64,000 bases of DNA, taken from NCBI RefSeq assembly GCF_000328475.2, contig NC_026479.1, positions 1,364,001 to 1,428,000 on the forward strand, read 5' to 3'. The notes under the pieces were generated by a model. It was not told the origin of the DNA, did not search any database, and saw nothing but the letters and a program-made list of their open reading frames with translations. The position numbers and the translations under genes were made by a program. The stretch is from Mycosarcoma maydis (taxonomy: Eukaryota; Basidiomycota; Ustilaginomycetes; Ustilaginales). This document shows, in pieces, positions 38,764 to 49,407 of the stretch. Every line of letters starts with the position of its first letter. Within the stretch, counting starts at the first letter, position 1.

Positions 38764-40164
38764 TTAGTTGGTGGGTTTCTTGGCTGACTTTTCAGAAGCC
38801 TCACGGATGGCCCACGTGAGCGCGTAGGTCTTGACGGCATCCTCGTACGACGAAAGGATGGGACTAGCACCCCTGCCCTTCTCGATGTTGTCGATCAGGT
38901 TGCTCACTTCCGAGAAGAAGGGATCGTCGTTCTGGTATCGCACAACTTCTTCGTGGTCATCTCCAGGGCGACGGAAGTACAGAGCGGGCGCGTTGTACGG
39001 GTCAACAAGTCGCAGACTGTACCCATCAGCGAGCACGTCGAGCTCGGTCGAGTAGTTGAAGCCTTGCAGCGAGACGGCGTGGGTGAGCGAACCAACGGCA
39101 CCGGACTCGTACTTCCAGTTGGCGCACGTGATTCGTGGGATACGCTGGTCCTCGGCAATCTTGCTCTCATCGATTGGGATCTTGCTCAGCTGACCGGCAG
39201 GCTCGAACCACTCGAGCGAGTGCGCACTGACAGTGGCCAGATCCACCTCACCACCAAAGTAGCGCGAGAGATCGCAAAAGTGAGTGGCTTGCTCGACAAT
39301 CGGACCGCACGAGATGCTCTTGTCCCACCAGTCGGGCTTGTTCGTGTGCTCATACGCCATAACGTAACGCGCATTGGTGGCCATCACTTTCAGGTTGTTC
39401 TCGTCCAGGATCTGCTTCATCTTCTGAACCACCTTGAGATATCGAAGCATGTAACCGACCGACACCAGGTTGTCGGCTTTTTCCAGCATCTGCGCAATCT
39501 TGAATGCGTCCGACACAGGTCCCGTCGACACGGGCTTTTCGATGAAGATGGCCACGTCCGGGAAAGCCTCGACAAGCTTCTTTTCCAGGTCGCGACCCGG
39601 CTGCTCACGACCACGGAATGCAGGAGGGCTTCCCACCCAGATCGCATGCGGACGCTTGTCAGGCGAGACGTTGGCAACGTAATCGGCAAATGTGGGGTAC
39701 ACGATTGTATCCTTGTAGGCAGAGAGCACAAACGAGTTACGCTTGACGGTCAGTGCCGCTTCTGCGCGTGCTGCAGAAGGGTCGATGAGCGCAGTCACCT
39801 TGAGACGTGGGCCGAGCTTGTGCTCAAGGCGGAAAGAGTGGTTCCATGGACCTTCGTCCGAGCCAAAGTTGATGTTGCCAGCTCCAATGATGACCACGTT
39901 GAAGTCAGCGCCTGGCTTGGGAGGCTCCATCTTGTCCATCGCAGTAGGCGCATGCGGGTCAAAATCGGCAGCAGAGGTGGAGTCCGACGCCATTCCTCTG
40001 ACGCCGGCAGGCAGTCGAGCAGCGCGATCGAGCTTCAGCGCCGAAGAAACAGCGCCAATCCGCGTAGCGGCAGCACTGGGAGCAGCTACGACTCGAGCTG
40101 CTGCTAGGCTTGACGAGCGCGACGCCGAAATGGCGATCTGCCTGAGAGCAAAAGTCGAGCGCAT
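38764..40164 (-). CDS. Gfo/Idh/MocA-family NAD(P) oxidoreductase, probably mitochondrial
   Basis: A 466-residue protein starting at the ATG at 40164. Residues 1-60 are rich in Arg, Ser and Ala with no acidic residue until Asp46 (MRSTFALRQIAISASRSSSL), a good mitochondrial presequence; a second in-frame ATG (MASDSTSAADF) could give a cytosolic form. The Rossmann part opens with VVIIGAGNINFGSDEGPWNH and carries VTALIDPS. The family EKP motif is intact (IFIEKPVS). The substrate half has CGPIVEQATHFCDLSRYFGG with the conserved His, and CANWKYESGAVGSLTHAV. It fits the fungal subgroup annotated as Rossmann-fold oxidoreductases of unknown substrate, probably a sugar or inositol derivative. Single exon. 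Confidence 0.85.
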   Translation of the reverse strand: MRSTFALRQIAISASRSSSLAAARVVAAPSAAATRIGAVSSALKLDRAARLPAGVRGMASDSTSAADFDPHAPTAMDKMEPPKPGADFNVVIIGAGNINFGSDEGPWNHSFRLEHKLGPRLKVTALIDPSAARAEAALTVKRNSFVLSAYKDTIVYPTFADYVANVSPDKRPHAIWVGSPPAFRGREQPGRDLEKKLVEAFPDVAIFIEKPVSTGPVSDAFKIAQMLEKADNLVSVGYMLRYLKVVQKMKQILDENNLKVMATNARYVMAYEHTNKPDWWDKSISCGPIVEQATHFCDLSRYFGGEVDLATVSAHSLEWFEPAGQLSKIPIDESKIAEDQRIPRITCANWKYESGAVGSLTHAVSLQGFNYSTELDVLADGYSLRLVDPYNAPALYFRRPGDDHEEVVRYQNDDPFFSEVSNLIDNIEKGRGASPILSSYEDAVKTYALTWAIREASEKSAKKPTN

Positions 40165-41279
40165 ATTGATGTATCTCCACAATGCAAAGTTTGAGGGGTG
40201 GATGATGAACAGAAGAAGGCAGCGATCAAAGCCACGTAGCGAACAGAGTGGCAATGATTCGTGACACAAAGGATTACGAAGAAACGCCGAGATAGGGAGA
40301 TCGTGGCACTTGCTTGTTTGTGATATCAAAGCTAGTTTGCAGAAAACAGTCATGAGTATCCGTGCGTCACTTTACACAACAACGCACAAGCTCGGCCATG
40401 CCTCGAGCCAACAAGCGACGCCAGCTACGACATTGCACAGACGAATGAACAAACTCGCGACGGATTGCTCGTGGCTACCGAGCGCAGACCAGGCGTTAAT
40501 GCTAACTTATTTATTCTTGTACAATCGTAAATGAACTTAACGAAATCAAACCAATCACAATTGAGTGGGCCCATGCACCAAACCAAAGCCCACAGCGCAC
40601 AGCTACACAGCGCACAGCAAACATGAGCCCGAGAGACAATGGAGAAATGAGAGGCACTACTGCAGTGTCCTTCACGCACGCTTTTCCTGTCCTGTCCTTC
40701 TGACATCCCACAAGAAAATCTTTGCGCGCTCACATTCACGATTCTGTGATTCGTGATTTCTGTCGGCGTCCACGGTTTTTTTCGAACCTCGTCTTTCCGT
40801 CAGCAGTGAGAGACGGCTGGTTGTTCTCCAGCATGCTCTGTAGATCCATGTAGGCTCTGCTCCTGGCTCGTATGTAACTGCGCTTCTGCTCGCATCAGCA
40901 CCACATACAATCACGAATACATGACACACGATACACGATATGGGCCTTGGAATGTTGCAACGCAGCGACAACACAGAACGCGTCGGCCAATTCTCAATCA
41001 CGAATATCATCACTAACTAATGTGAATACTAAAATCGCCGCCGCGCTCCGAGACAGATGCTCAACTGAAACATAACCTGTGGCATCGACCCCGCATAGAG
41101 CTGTATACGATATAGCCTAGGTGTGTTTCTTTCAATGTCTTAGCTGTTACCGAGTACGAGATGTACAGCGCATAGATACTTGAATCTCCTATCTAGGCCC
41201 CTGGCGTGTGACAGCCGACATTCGAAAAGATTGTTTGATTGCTCAGAGGTGTTCAAGGTGATATTTCAAGGCGACATGC
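40165..41279. other. Intergenic DNA between two minus-strand genes
   Basis: Holds the upstream region of the oxidoreductase and the 3' region of aminopeptidase P. Heptad copies occur at about 40733-40756, 40909-40917 and 40996-41004. No gene is evident. Confidence 0.55.
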
Positions 41280-43250
41280 TCACTGTCGTCGAAGCCAGCG
41301 GACTGCGCGCTTGTCATCTTTGATGAGTGGCAACAGCTTCTTGCGCACCTCGGCGTTGTGCTCCTTGAGCCAGCGCACCTCGGAATACGAAAGCAGGCTA
41401 AAGTCAACCAGATTGGTGGCGATCGGGACTTGGGTGATGCGCTCGAATCCGTACCATGCCACGTCTCCAAATTCACGGTGCGTTTCAACACGCTTAACCG
41501 CCAGCAGCGACTCGGTGCGGATACCAAAATGACCCTCCTCGTAGAATCCGGGCTCGTTAGTCAGCACCATGTTTTCTTCAAGTGCCACTGGCTGCTTGGA
41601 GCCACCAGACATGGTCGAGAATCCTTGCGGTCCCTCGTGCACGTCCAGGAACGAGCCTATACCATGACCTGTGCCATGAAGATATTGGTAGCCATCTTGC
41701 CAGAGTGCGTGACGAGCGATAGGATCCAGCTGTGCGCCCGTCGTGCCAGCGGGGAACTTGACCTCGCTGAGTCGAATGTGGCCCTGCAGCACGCGTGTAT
41801 AGGCGCGCTTTTGCTCGGCGCTCGGTCGACCAAAATGAACGGTACGCGTGCAATCAATGGTACCATCGTGATACTGTGCGCCCGAATCGTTAAGGTAAGG
41901 TGTCTCGCGATCGATCACGCGACTGCCCTTTTCGGGAGTCTCGTAGTGCGGTAGCGCTGCATTGGGTCCTGTTGCAGAGATGGCATCGTAACTATCACCA
42001 GCGTACAGCGGCAACATCTTGCGATATTCTTGGAACTTGACAGCTGCCTCCCACTCATTGATGTTTTCTCGCTTGACCTTGACGTGATCCTCGAGCCAGG
42101 CAGCCCAGCGTACCCAGGCCGCGCCGTCACGAATGTGGCTAGCACGGAAGCCCTCAAGCTCTACATCATTCTTGATCGACTTGCGCAGTGCGACTGGCCA
42201 TGGATCCAACAAGGCCAGCTTTTCATCCCCTACTGCGTTGGCCACCGCATAAGATAGTTTCTCGCCAGAGATGAGCTTTTGGCCATCTGACCCTTCGGAA
42301 GACCAACGAGACAGATACTCCCAAACCGAGTCGTAAGGTTCAACGTTGATATTGAGCGTATCGCGAACGTACTTGTCAGTAGTGGTGCCTGCTGGAAGAA
42401 GCTCGCTGCGGATGAAGAGCGTCGATCGGTCCGATGCGATCAGAAGGTAGGCGGGGAAGACAGGGTGACAAGGGATGGATGCACCCCGCAGGTTGAGCAG
42501 CCACGCAACTTCGTCCAGTGCAGAGATGAAGTAGGCAGAGCTAGCCGGTTGCACCTGCAGGTCCTTCTGGACATCCTCGATCTTGGCCGTCGCAGGCTTG
42601 CCGGCATACTTGAGCTCATGTTCATAGATGGGAAAGGCAACAGGCGCGGGGCGGTCAGAGCCCCAGGCGACATCCACAAGATTACGGGAAGGAAAAACAG
42701 CAGAGGCTTGCTTCTGCTGCAGTGAAGCGACGAGCGACTTGCCCTGAGTGTAACTGGTAAGAGCGGGGTCGAGGCCAACCTTGGTGCCTTCCTCAGCCTG
42801 CTCAATCAGCCACGCAGGCCAGTCGAGCACGCCGCTTACGCCAACCTTGTGTAGCGTCCAGTTGTCATCGAGCTGTTCAGCCGCCTGAATATGGTATCGA
42901 CCATCTGCAAAGAGATGAGCTGAGTCCTTGCCGACGACGGCTGTGCCTGCCGAGCCAGTGAAGCCAGAGATCCACACACGCCGCATTTCTGAAGCAGCAG
43001 TGTACTCAGTCGCATGTGCATCGTCTGTGGGTACGAGATAGAAGTCGAGCTCTTCTTGCTCCATCAGCTTTCGCAAGGCGGAGAGTCGTGGACCTGTAAG
43101 GTCGCGCTTGACCGTTGGAAGAACAGCAGCGGCATCCGACTTGCGCGCTTTTTCAGAGTCGAAAGCGGCTTCGACGAGGGTGCTTTCAGTCTTGATGGAA
43201 CCGGCATCGCTTCCGCCTCTGTTCTTGCTGAAGAATGAGAAGCAGCCCAT
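41280..43250 (-). CDS. Xaa-Pro aminopeptidase P (M24B metallopeptidase)
   Basis: A 656-residue creatinase-fold peptidase starting at the ATG at 43250. After a 45-residue extension, the first creatinase-like domain begins at RLSALRKLMEQEELDFYLVP and includes VSGFTGSAGTAV-like WISGFTGSAGTAV and FADGRYHIQAAEQLD. The catalytic domain shows the family metal ligands: YLNDSGAQYHDGTIDCTRT (two Asp), HGTGHGIGSFLDVHEGP (His), TNEPGFYEEGHFGIRTE (Glu) and a terminal Glu region. It removes N-terminal residues before proline, probably in the cytosol. The N-terminus MGCFSFFSK has Gly2-Cys3, which might be acylated, but position 6 is Phe rather than the Ser/Thr preferred for myristoylation. Single exon. Confidence 0.93.
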   Translation of the reverse strand: MGCFSFFSKNRGGSDAGSIKTESTLVEAAFDSEKARKSDAAAVLPTVKRDLTGPRLSALRKLMEQEELDFYLVPTDDAHATEYTAASEMRRVWISGFTGSAGTAVVGKDSAHLFADGRYHIQAAEQLDDNWTLHKVGVSGVLDWPAWLIEQAEEGTKVGLDPALTSYTQGKSLVASLQQKQASAVFPSRNLVDVAWGSDRPAPVAFPIYEHELKYAGKPATAKIEDVQKDLQVQPASSAYFISALDEVAWLLNLRGASIPCHPVFPAYLLIASDRSTLFIRSELLPAGTTTDKYVRDTLNINVEPYDSVWEYLSRWSSEGSDGQKLISGEKLSYAVANAVGDEKLALLDPWPVALRKSIKNDVELEGFRASHIRDGAAWVRWAAWLEDHVKVKRENINEWEAAVKFQEYRKMLPLYAGDSYDAISATGPNAALPHYETPEKGSRVIDRETPYLNDSGAQYHDGTIDCTRTVHFGRPSAEQKRAYTRVLQGHIRLSEVKFPAGTTGAQLDPIARHALWQDGYQYLHGTGHGIGSFLDVHEGPQGFSTMSGGSKQPVALEENMVLTNEPGFYEEGHFGIRTESLLAVKRVETHREFGDVAWYGFERITQVPIATNLVDFSLLSYSEVRWLKEHNAEVRKKLLPLIKDDKRAVRWLRRQ

Positions 43251-44359
43251 TTTGTGGATTGGTACGTAATGTAGGTGCGCTCGGAACGGGAACCAAGTCA
43301 AAGGCTAGTATATGGATGACGATAAGCACAGTAGACTTTCAAGTGTAGATCCGTGCGAGCCAAACTGGGAATCTTGAATGCAGATCGGACCCTGACGCTC
43401 CGAACGCAGCAAAGCAACTTACAGCGTGAGTAATTCAATCAACCCCGCCGACTCGAGCTTTGCAAGCGTGAAGCTAAGTCACAATCACGATTCGTGAATT
43501 ACCAGCGTGAATCAAGAATCGTCAATCGTGAATCACGAATCGCGAATCGCGAACACGACACGCGCTTTTTACTGATCTGTTCGGTCGCAGAAGGGTAACA
43601 ATTTCAAAGTAAAACTTTGAATCACGAATGATGATTTGTAAGCGTGTTCCTCGCTTCATCTCGTGTCGGTGGCGCGACGGGCCATGTATGGTAAAAGTGA
43701 AGGCTGATGGTACCGATACTTGTTCAGCAGCTCGAGTCTGGAGCTTTTCTCCAAACACATGATACCGATGAGTGACTACCAAAGGCCATTGCGACATCGT
43801 AGCTGTGCTCAGCTGTGCTCAAATTTGGATAACATACTGAAGAAAGCGACGAGTCACAAGTTGCTGCCAAATTCGGGGCTGAAAGAACGTGCACGGAGGG
43901 CGTCGTGCGTGGCTGTTTGTTTTGTGCTAACTTATCTGTCGATCCTTTTCTTGGCCGCAGCTTTCATCCGTTAGCTGAGAGGCACGTAAGATGAAAAGAA
44001 AGAAAGCGCGAGCGAGCAGTAAGGAAAAAAATTTGTCTCAGGGGAAATACCGCAATTTCCACGTCGTCGTGCGTGGCCTCAGGCGCGTTTTCTTTCTTTC
44101 TCGTGTTTCTTGTCTGACTGGGGGGTTTGTTTTTTTTTTCCCTCCTTCTCTTCAGTATGCTTGGTGCTCGCCTGGCTCTTCGACACAAACTGTGCCTTGA
44201 TTCGTGTTTGTGTTTTTAGCCTTGCGGCAGTTTAGCAGCCACACTCCGGTTCTTCTCGGCAGCTGAAAAAAAAAATCAAGACGAAAAGCAGTGAAAAATG
44301 AAGACAATTGGTTGCAGATGATGGATGTCGATTGCTTTGCAGGTTTCAAGTGGTGATGA
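43251..44359. other. Intergenic DNA with heptads
   Basis: Upstream region of aminopeptidase P and distal upstream region of the RNA-binding protein. A heptad cluster spans about 43482-43550, including the near-palindrome at 43524-43540, and a further copy lies at about 43620-43629. An A/T and T-run-rich patch lies at 44095-44145. No gene is evident. Confidence 0.55.
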
Positions 44360-45151
44360 TCTCGCAACCTTCCCAATTCCATCCCCTATACACTGTTCTC
44401 CATCTTTCCCTCCGTTCGGCTTAGGTCAACGATCCGCCTCCTCTCCTTCTCTTTCTTGCACCTTATCCTCCGACTGCCGCTCCTGGCGTTGCTCGCATCT
44501 GTGTAATCACCACTCTGCAACTGTACAGGCCGAAAGAAGATTCCATCTTGTGCAGCAATCCTCGAGTTTCTATACCATCCGCATCTCACCTGTACGAGTG
44601 CGGTCGTTCCCATCTTTTGGTGTACAACAAAGAGCTTTAGGCTCTCACAGCATAGCATACATTCTCGGTATACCATCTCTCTAGCTATCGCTTCGCCTTT
44701 TTTCCGTTGCGCATCCTTTCGACTCTGTCTCAAAGTATCGACCATCCAACCTGATCCCCAGCGATTCCCGGTCGCAACTACTCAGCTGTATCGAATCATA
44801 AGCTCTGTAAACCAACGACCTCTGTTACACTTTCCCACGCAAAGGTTCCACTTCATTTCGCCTACCGTTCTCGCTCCCCTTATTGCCTCTTGTCAATCCT
44901 TGCACCAGCCCTTTATCCACCTGTTTCGGGCGTCGCACAAGCACCCCTGGTATCACACTGCAGTCAACTTCGTCTTCGTTCCACACTTCTGGCTAAAACC
45001 GGCTCGCAACGCGCTGGCTAAAGGAAGCAAACGAGCTTTCTCTTATCCAGTGCTGGGTTACAGCACACTTCCCCGCTTCTCTCACTGAACGCCATACTCG
45101 TTTGCGTAGACAGCCGTGACTGTCGCGCTGCTGTTCCCTCTGCTCACAGCA
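44360..45151 (+). promoter_or_regulatory. ATG-free pyrimidine-rich leader of the RNA-binding protein
   Basis: From about 44360 to 45151 I find no ATG on the plus strand in any frame, although about ten would be expected by chance. The sequence is C/T-rich. The first ATG after it is the chosen start at 45152. This is strong indirect evidence for a transcribed 5' leader of up to about 790 nt, scanned without upstream initiation. An intron within it is possible. Confidence 0.55.
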
Positions 45152-45782
45152 ATGTCGGCTGACTCATCATCTCAGAGCATGTCGCCGTTCAACCTCTCGC
45201 ACTATCCCTCCGAAGAGGGAGATCACATGACGGGTGCTCGCAACTCCCCATTTCCTCGCACTACCCCACTGGATGACGGCCACGCAACTGTCAATCTGCC
45301 GCAGTCGAATGCGACTTCATCAAGTCATCAAGGCACGGATGCGGTAGGATTTAGCGGAATATTTGGGACTGGTACCAGCAGCGTTCACAATGCTGCGATG
45401 AGCAACAGCGTTTCGAGTCTGCACAGCAACACTTCGCACGCCTCGTCCGGAGCTCATGCCGCTCCCCCTTCCAGAACAGGCTTCGATCAAGCCAGTCGTC
45501 TCCGACAGACGTTCAACACAGCACGCAGCTCCTCGCCCTTGTCCCGCCCCCCGCTTTTCAGCCCGAATCTGCTGCATGAGACTGAAAGAACCTCTCAGCG
45601 TGCAAGGTCGCCCTCAGGCTCCCATTCCGCCTCCTCTCCACCTCCTAGGAGCAACGTCACCTCGCCCCGCTATTTCACCGAGCCCCATCATTCCACAAAT
45701 CCACCTCCGCATGTCCAGTTCTCTTTGCAGCACTCACACCAGCATCTTCAGCACCCGCAACAACAACAACATCATCATCATC

Positions 45783-45832
<50 letters not shown>

Positions 45833-48331
45833 CTGCCACCACCACCACAACAACAACAGTCGCAGCATACCCAGCATCAGCAACCTCAACAGTCTTCATC
45901 CCGCCAGCATGTGTTCAATCCCTATACTCAGCAACCTCCGCCCATTCCCTCTCACCAACAAGTTCAAGTGCAGCAGTCGTGGCAGGCGCGCAACGGCGCC
46001 TTGGGCCCGCTCGATTTTCCACCATCTGCGCATCCTTCTGCGATCAACCCGCTAGACCGACCACACTCGTCCACATCGGAACGTACATCGCGCATTCACG
46101 ATAACGGCACTCGGAGCACAGGACCTGGCACAACACAGAGCCCTGTCGGCAGTCTTAACAAGGAGTCAGAGTTCAGCATTTTTGTGGGTGATCTGAGTCC
46201 CGATCTACGCGAGGAGGATCTCGTTGCCCAATTCCTACAACCGCCTTCCTGGCCGCACAACCATCCATTTGCAGCGGCCCTGATCCATGCCCAACAGGCG
46301 CAAGGGATCTACCAGCCGGGCGCCCACATTGGCCCAGCGCCTTTCCATTCAGCCAAGTCAGCCAAGATCATGACCGACCCGGTGACAGGTGTCTCCAAGG
46401 GCTACGGATTCGTACGCTTCTCGCTTGAGGCCGACTGCAACCGTGCACTAGTCGAGATGCAGGGGGTGGTCGTCTCGCCTGCCAATGGTCTTTCGCCTGG
46501 ACGTCCACTTCGCGTTAGCACGGCAACGCCCAAGAATCGCACAACTGCACCTCCTCTGATACAGCAGCCGCCTGGACCAAACATGGCCAGCGATCTCAAC
46601 CAACAGCATCTGCAGATGCCTCGCCCGCACCATCCAGCTCAGAACGCGGGGCCATCGTTCCTGTACGGTGGTGCGCCTGGGGGTGGACCTGGTGCTCGAT
46701 CTGAAGTCGTTTCACCTCAGCCACACCTTCGACAGCAGTCGAGCCCGACGCAACCTGGCTCGCTAGTCTCGCCAGTCTCGCCTGCTTCACCTTATGACGG
46801 TTCTGGCGCTCTCGGCGGTCCCGGCAGTGGAAACATGCCCGCGTCTTTCGGTCCGCTCTACGGCGGCTTCCCCAACAATGGTGGCGATGGAGCGCACGAC
46901 TCGTCACCTGCAGGCGTGTTGCGTTCGCACACGCCCTCTTCGGCACCTCCGTCCATGCCGCAGGGCGGTTCCAGCAGCAACCCGAATGACAGCGCTGCTG
47001 ATCCAAACAACACCACCGTCTTCGTGGGAGGTCTCTCATCGCTCATCTCGGAGGTCACTCTGAGAAGATACTTTGAGCACTTTGGCGAGATCAGCTACGT
47101 CAAGATCCCTCCTGGAAAAGGATGCGGTTTCGTGCAGTACGTTCGCAAGCAGGATGCCGAGACTGCGATCCAACGCATGAACGGTTTTCCCATCCTAAAC
47201 TCGAAGATTCGTCTAAGTTGGGGTCGTAGCCAGGGCGATAAGGCGGCAGCCGCGGCTGCACAGACTATGGCACAGTATGCGCAGCTCGGTCAGCTCGCTG
47301 GTCTTGCCGGCTTGAGCACGCTCAGTCCGTCTCAGCTTGCTCAGCTAGCTGGGCTTGGTAGCGTCCTTAGCGCAGCCCAAGCGCAGATGCAAGGACAGGC
47401 GCAGGCTCATGGTCAGAGGGGTCCGCCCGGATTTGGTCGTGAAGGTGCTGGTGGACTTGCCAACGACCCTCTTTCTACCCTGGCAAGGCAGCTCGCTGCT
47501 GCTAATCTGCATGGCCCTAGCTGCATTGGTCCTCCCGTGCAAGGCAATCAGAGCTTGCCTGGCATGGGTCAGCGCGCACCTCTGCCTCCGTTCCTTCGTA
47601 ACCCTCACCAGCAACCACCGCAACAGCCGCCGCAACTTGCTCAAGGACATCAGCTTCCGCACTTGCAGCATCCGGCGCAGCAGTATCGAGGGCAGCCTGG
47701 ATTTCCATCGTCTCAGAATCCAGGTCTGACGGGGATGGGAGCGAATGGAATTGTTGATGGCGCCGCCGGATACAGCGGTCGCGGAAGCTCGCACTCCAAT
47801 CAAGGTTTTGACTTTGACCAGCGTGGTGGCAATGCGCCGGATCATCACTTTGGGCCGCAGGATGGACCGCATTCGCACGCGCCTTTCGCTTCTCATGCGC
47901 AAGAAGGCTTTTCCGGATTAGCACCGCTTTCGGAATCGGAGCTGGCGGACGCGTTTGCGAGTCTCGACTTTGACGAGACGACGCGCGCAGCCTTGGCGCA
48001 ACGCTTGCAAGCCCTGCAGCAGGAGGACGCGGACTTGAATCGCACCGGTGCTGAAGGATTTGGACGCATTTTTGGCTTCAACGGCGTCAATTCGGGAGAT
48101 CCGAACAAGCGTCATGATCCCTTTGGTAGTGGCTACAACCGCGATCCGAACGCATTCATGTTCAGCCCGTTCAGCCCGTCGGACTCGCCGATCGGTGGCA
48201 AAGCAGATCTGCCGAACTCGCAGTCCAACTCGTCGTCGCTTTACCTCTCGCACAGGGCGGATGAAGATGCAACGAGTGCAGCCAAGGAGTCCACGATTGC
48301 GGCAAACAACGCAACTGACCGCTCACGCTGA
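45152..48331 (+). CDS. Nam8/Ngr1/TIA-1-like RNA-binding protein with two RRMs
   Basis: A 1059-residue protein. Residues 1-335 are disordered, Ser/His/Gln/Pro-rich, with a long polyQ run near residues 211-228. RRM A lies at about 340-463: RNP2 IFVGDL, then an unusual insertion of about 40 residues rich in Pro, His and Ala before SAKIMTDPVTGVSKGYGFVRF (RNP1). RRM B lies at about 621-698: VFVGGL and GKGCGFVQY, ending in RLSWGRSQGDKA. These match the second and third RRMs of Nam8/Ngr1/TIA-1 proteins, and the first is missing. The C-terminal 360 residues are Gln/Gly/Ala-rich with helical stretches (AQLAGLAGLSTLSPSQLAQL). By family, it may act in U1-dependent splicing or mRNA turnover. The ATG at 45152 is the first available. 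Single exon. Confidence 0.85.
45757..45870. repeat. (CAA)n / (CAT)n coding microsatellite, polyQ and polyH
   Basis: CAA units at 45757-45769, CAT units to about 45781, then an almost pure (CAA) run to about 45832, and a further short CAA run at about 45848-45857. It is in frame and encodes Gln and His runs of the RRM protein. Length is likely polymorphic. Confidence 0.9.
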
Positions 48332-48724
48332 TCACCAGTCTGCACTCTTCTCTTTCTCCTATAATGCTTCCCCCCCAAAAAACTTTTCTCAGGAACGTTC
48401 TCGCATTCCCATGTAATCGCCTCGTCTCCGGGTCACCCGCATGCTGCATGCTGCTTTCTGCTTGCTATTTTGTATTTTCTTGTGTCTCTCTCGACTCCTG
48501 GGGTATCAAGCGGTTCTTGTATGCTCTCCTCGACTCTCCCACCTTTGTATGCAGTTTCTTGCTTTCACTGCTCTTGCTCTTGCTCTTGCTCTTGCTCCTG
48601 GTCTTTTCGTTATTGTTACAGTAGACACACACATCGGGTTTGTCACAAGCATTGAATCAATTCCTCTCTGTTCGGTTTCGCTCTGCGACGTGGTTCTTGT
48701 TGCGAACCTCAAACGAGCATGTGA
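48332..48724. other. Convergent 3' region with CTCTTG repeat
   Basis: The 393 bp between the stop codons of the RRM gene and tubulin cofactor A. It is T/C-rich and contains four perfect CTCTTG units at 48571-48594 plus an imperfect fifth. Both 3' untranslated regions must lie here. Confidence 0.6.
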
Positions 48725-49407
48725 TTATACAACAGGCAACGGTGAGTCCAATTGAGCTTGAGTCTCTGTCAAGAGTTGTTTTGCTGCGACGAGTTCGGAT
48801 GATTCGTTGACTTGGGGTGAATCTTGCAGACCTTGCTGTTGGTTGGAAGCAAATGGATCAAGGAGTAAGCGATTGTGTGATTTTAACGCATGCAAAGAGG
48901 TGGGTAGACTTACAACGTAGTTGAGCAGCTCGTCGGTGGCAAGTTGCAAACGCTTTCGACAATCGGGTATCATCTTGAGTGTATCTGCCAGGACGGATCT
49001 CTAGTATGATCGGGGTGTGGAATTGGTGCTGTCAGTATGTGGGCTGTGTTTGGCGAGGCTCAGAGGCGCAATGTGAAGGTGATGGAGAGTGGAGTAAACC
49101 AACGTACCTGTTGCTTGACATCGTACTCGTCGCGTCCGGCATCGATGAATTGGGCAATGCGTGTTTCCTGTTGTTTCGCTTCAACGAGGTACGATGATTC
49201 TTCCTTGGCGAGTCTGCTCATCGCGGTTCCACATCCATCAAGCACAGTGAATGTCGAAATCAGTATTACAGTTGAAACGCTACATAGCTCTCGAGACGAG
49301 CTAGGTGACGGCAAAGGTTCGAAGCGAGTGCAATGCAATGCATACCGTTTCACGACACCAGTCTTGATCGTCAATTGACGCTTGATCGATGCGAGTTCTG
49401 CCGACAT
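48725..49407 (-). CDS. TBCA: Tubulin-folding cofactor A, four exons
   Basis: Exons 49346-49407, 49108-49213, 48914-49000 and 48725-48835 are separated by introns of 132, 107 and 78 bp with GTATGC, GTACGT and GTAAGT donors and CAG, TAG and CAG acceptors. The joined product has 121 residues: SIKRQLTIKTGVVKR, LAKEESSYLVEAKQQETRIA, DEYDVKQQ, ADTLKMIPDCRKRLQLATDE, and a C-terminal helix ending PLPVV. The order KIKTGVVKR, YxxEAKQQ, YDxKxQ and MIPDC is diagnostic for TBCA (yeast Rbl2, fission yeast Alp31). These small three-helix proteins capture beta-tubulin in the cytosol during heterodimer assembly. No single exon is long, so the gene is invisible to simple frame scans. I chose the acceptor that gives 13 residues between KQQ and MIPDC, as in animal TBCA. 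Confidence 0.92.

Noticed and set aside
38235..38819. 194-codon plus-strand frame between GMF and the oxidoreductase
   Set aside because: Overlaps both real genes antisense and has no recognisable domain.
38953..40107. 384-codon plus-strand open frame
   Set aside because: Antisense to the Gfo/Idh/MocA gene, with low-complexity Arg/His-rich translation. It is a shadow of GC-rich codon use.
44325..44684. 119-codon frame upstream of the RRM gene
   Set aside because: Starts just before the ATG-free CT-rich leader and its translation is low-complexity. Best read as leader or promoter sequence.
45675..45899. Poly-Val frame on the minus strand
   Set aside because: It is the reverse complement of the CAA/CAT repeat in the RRM gene.
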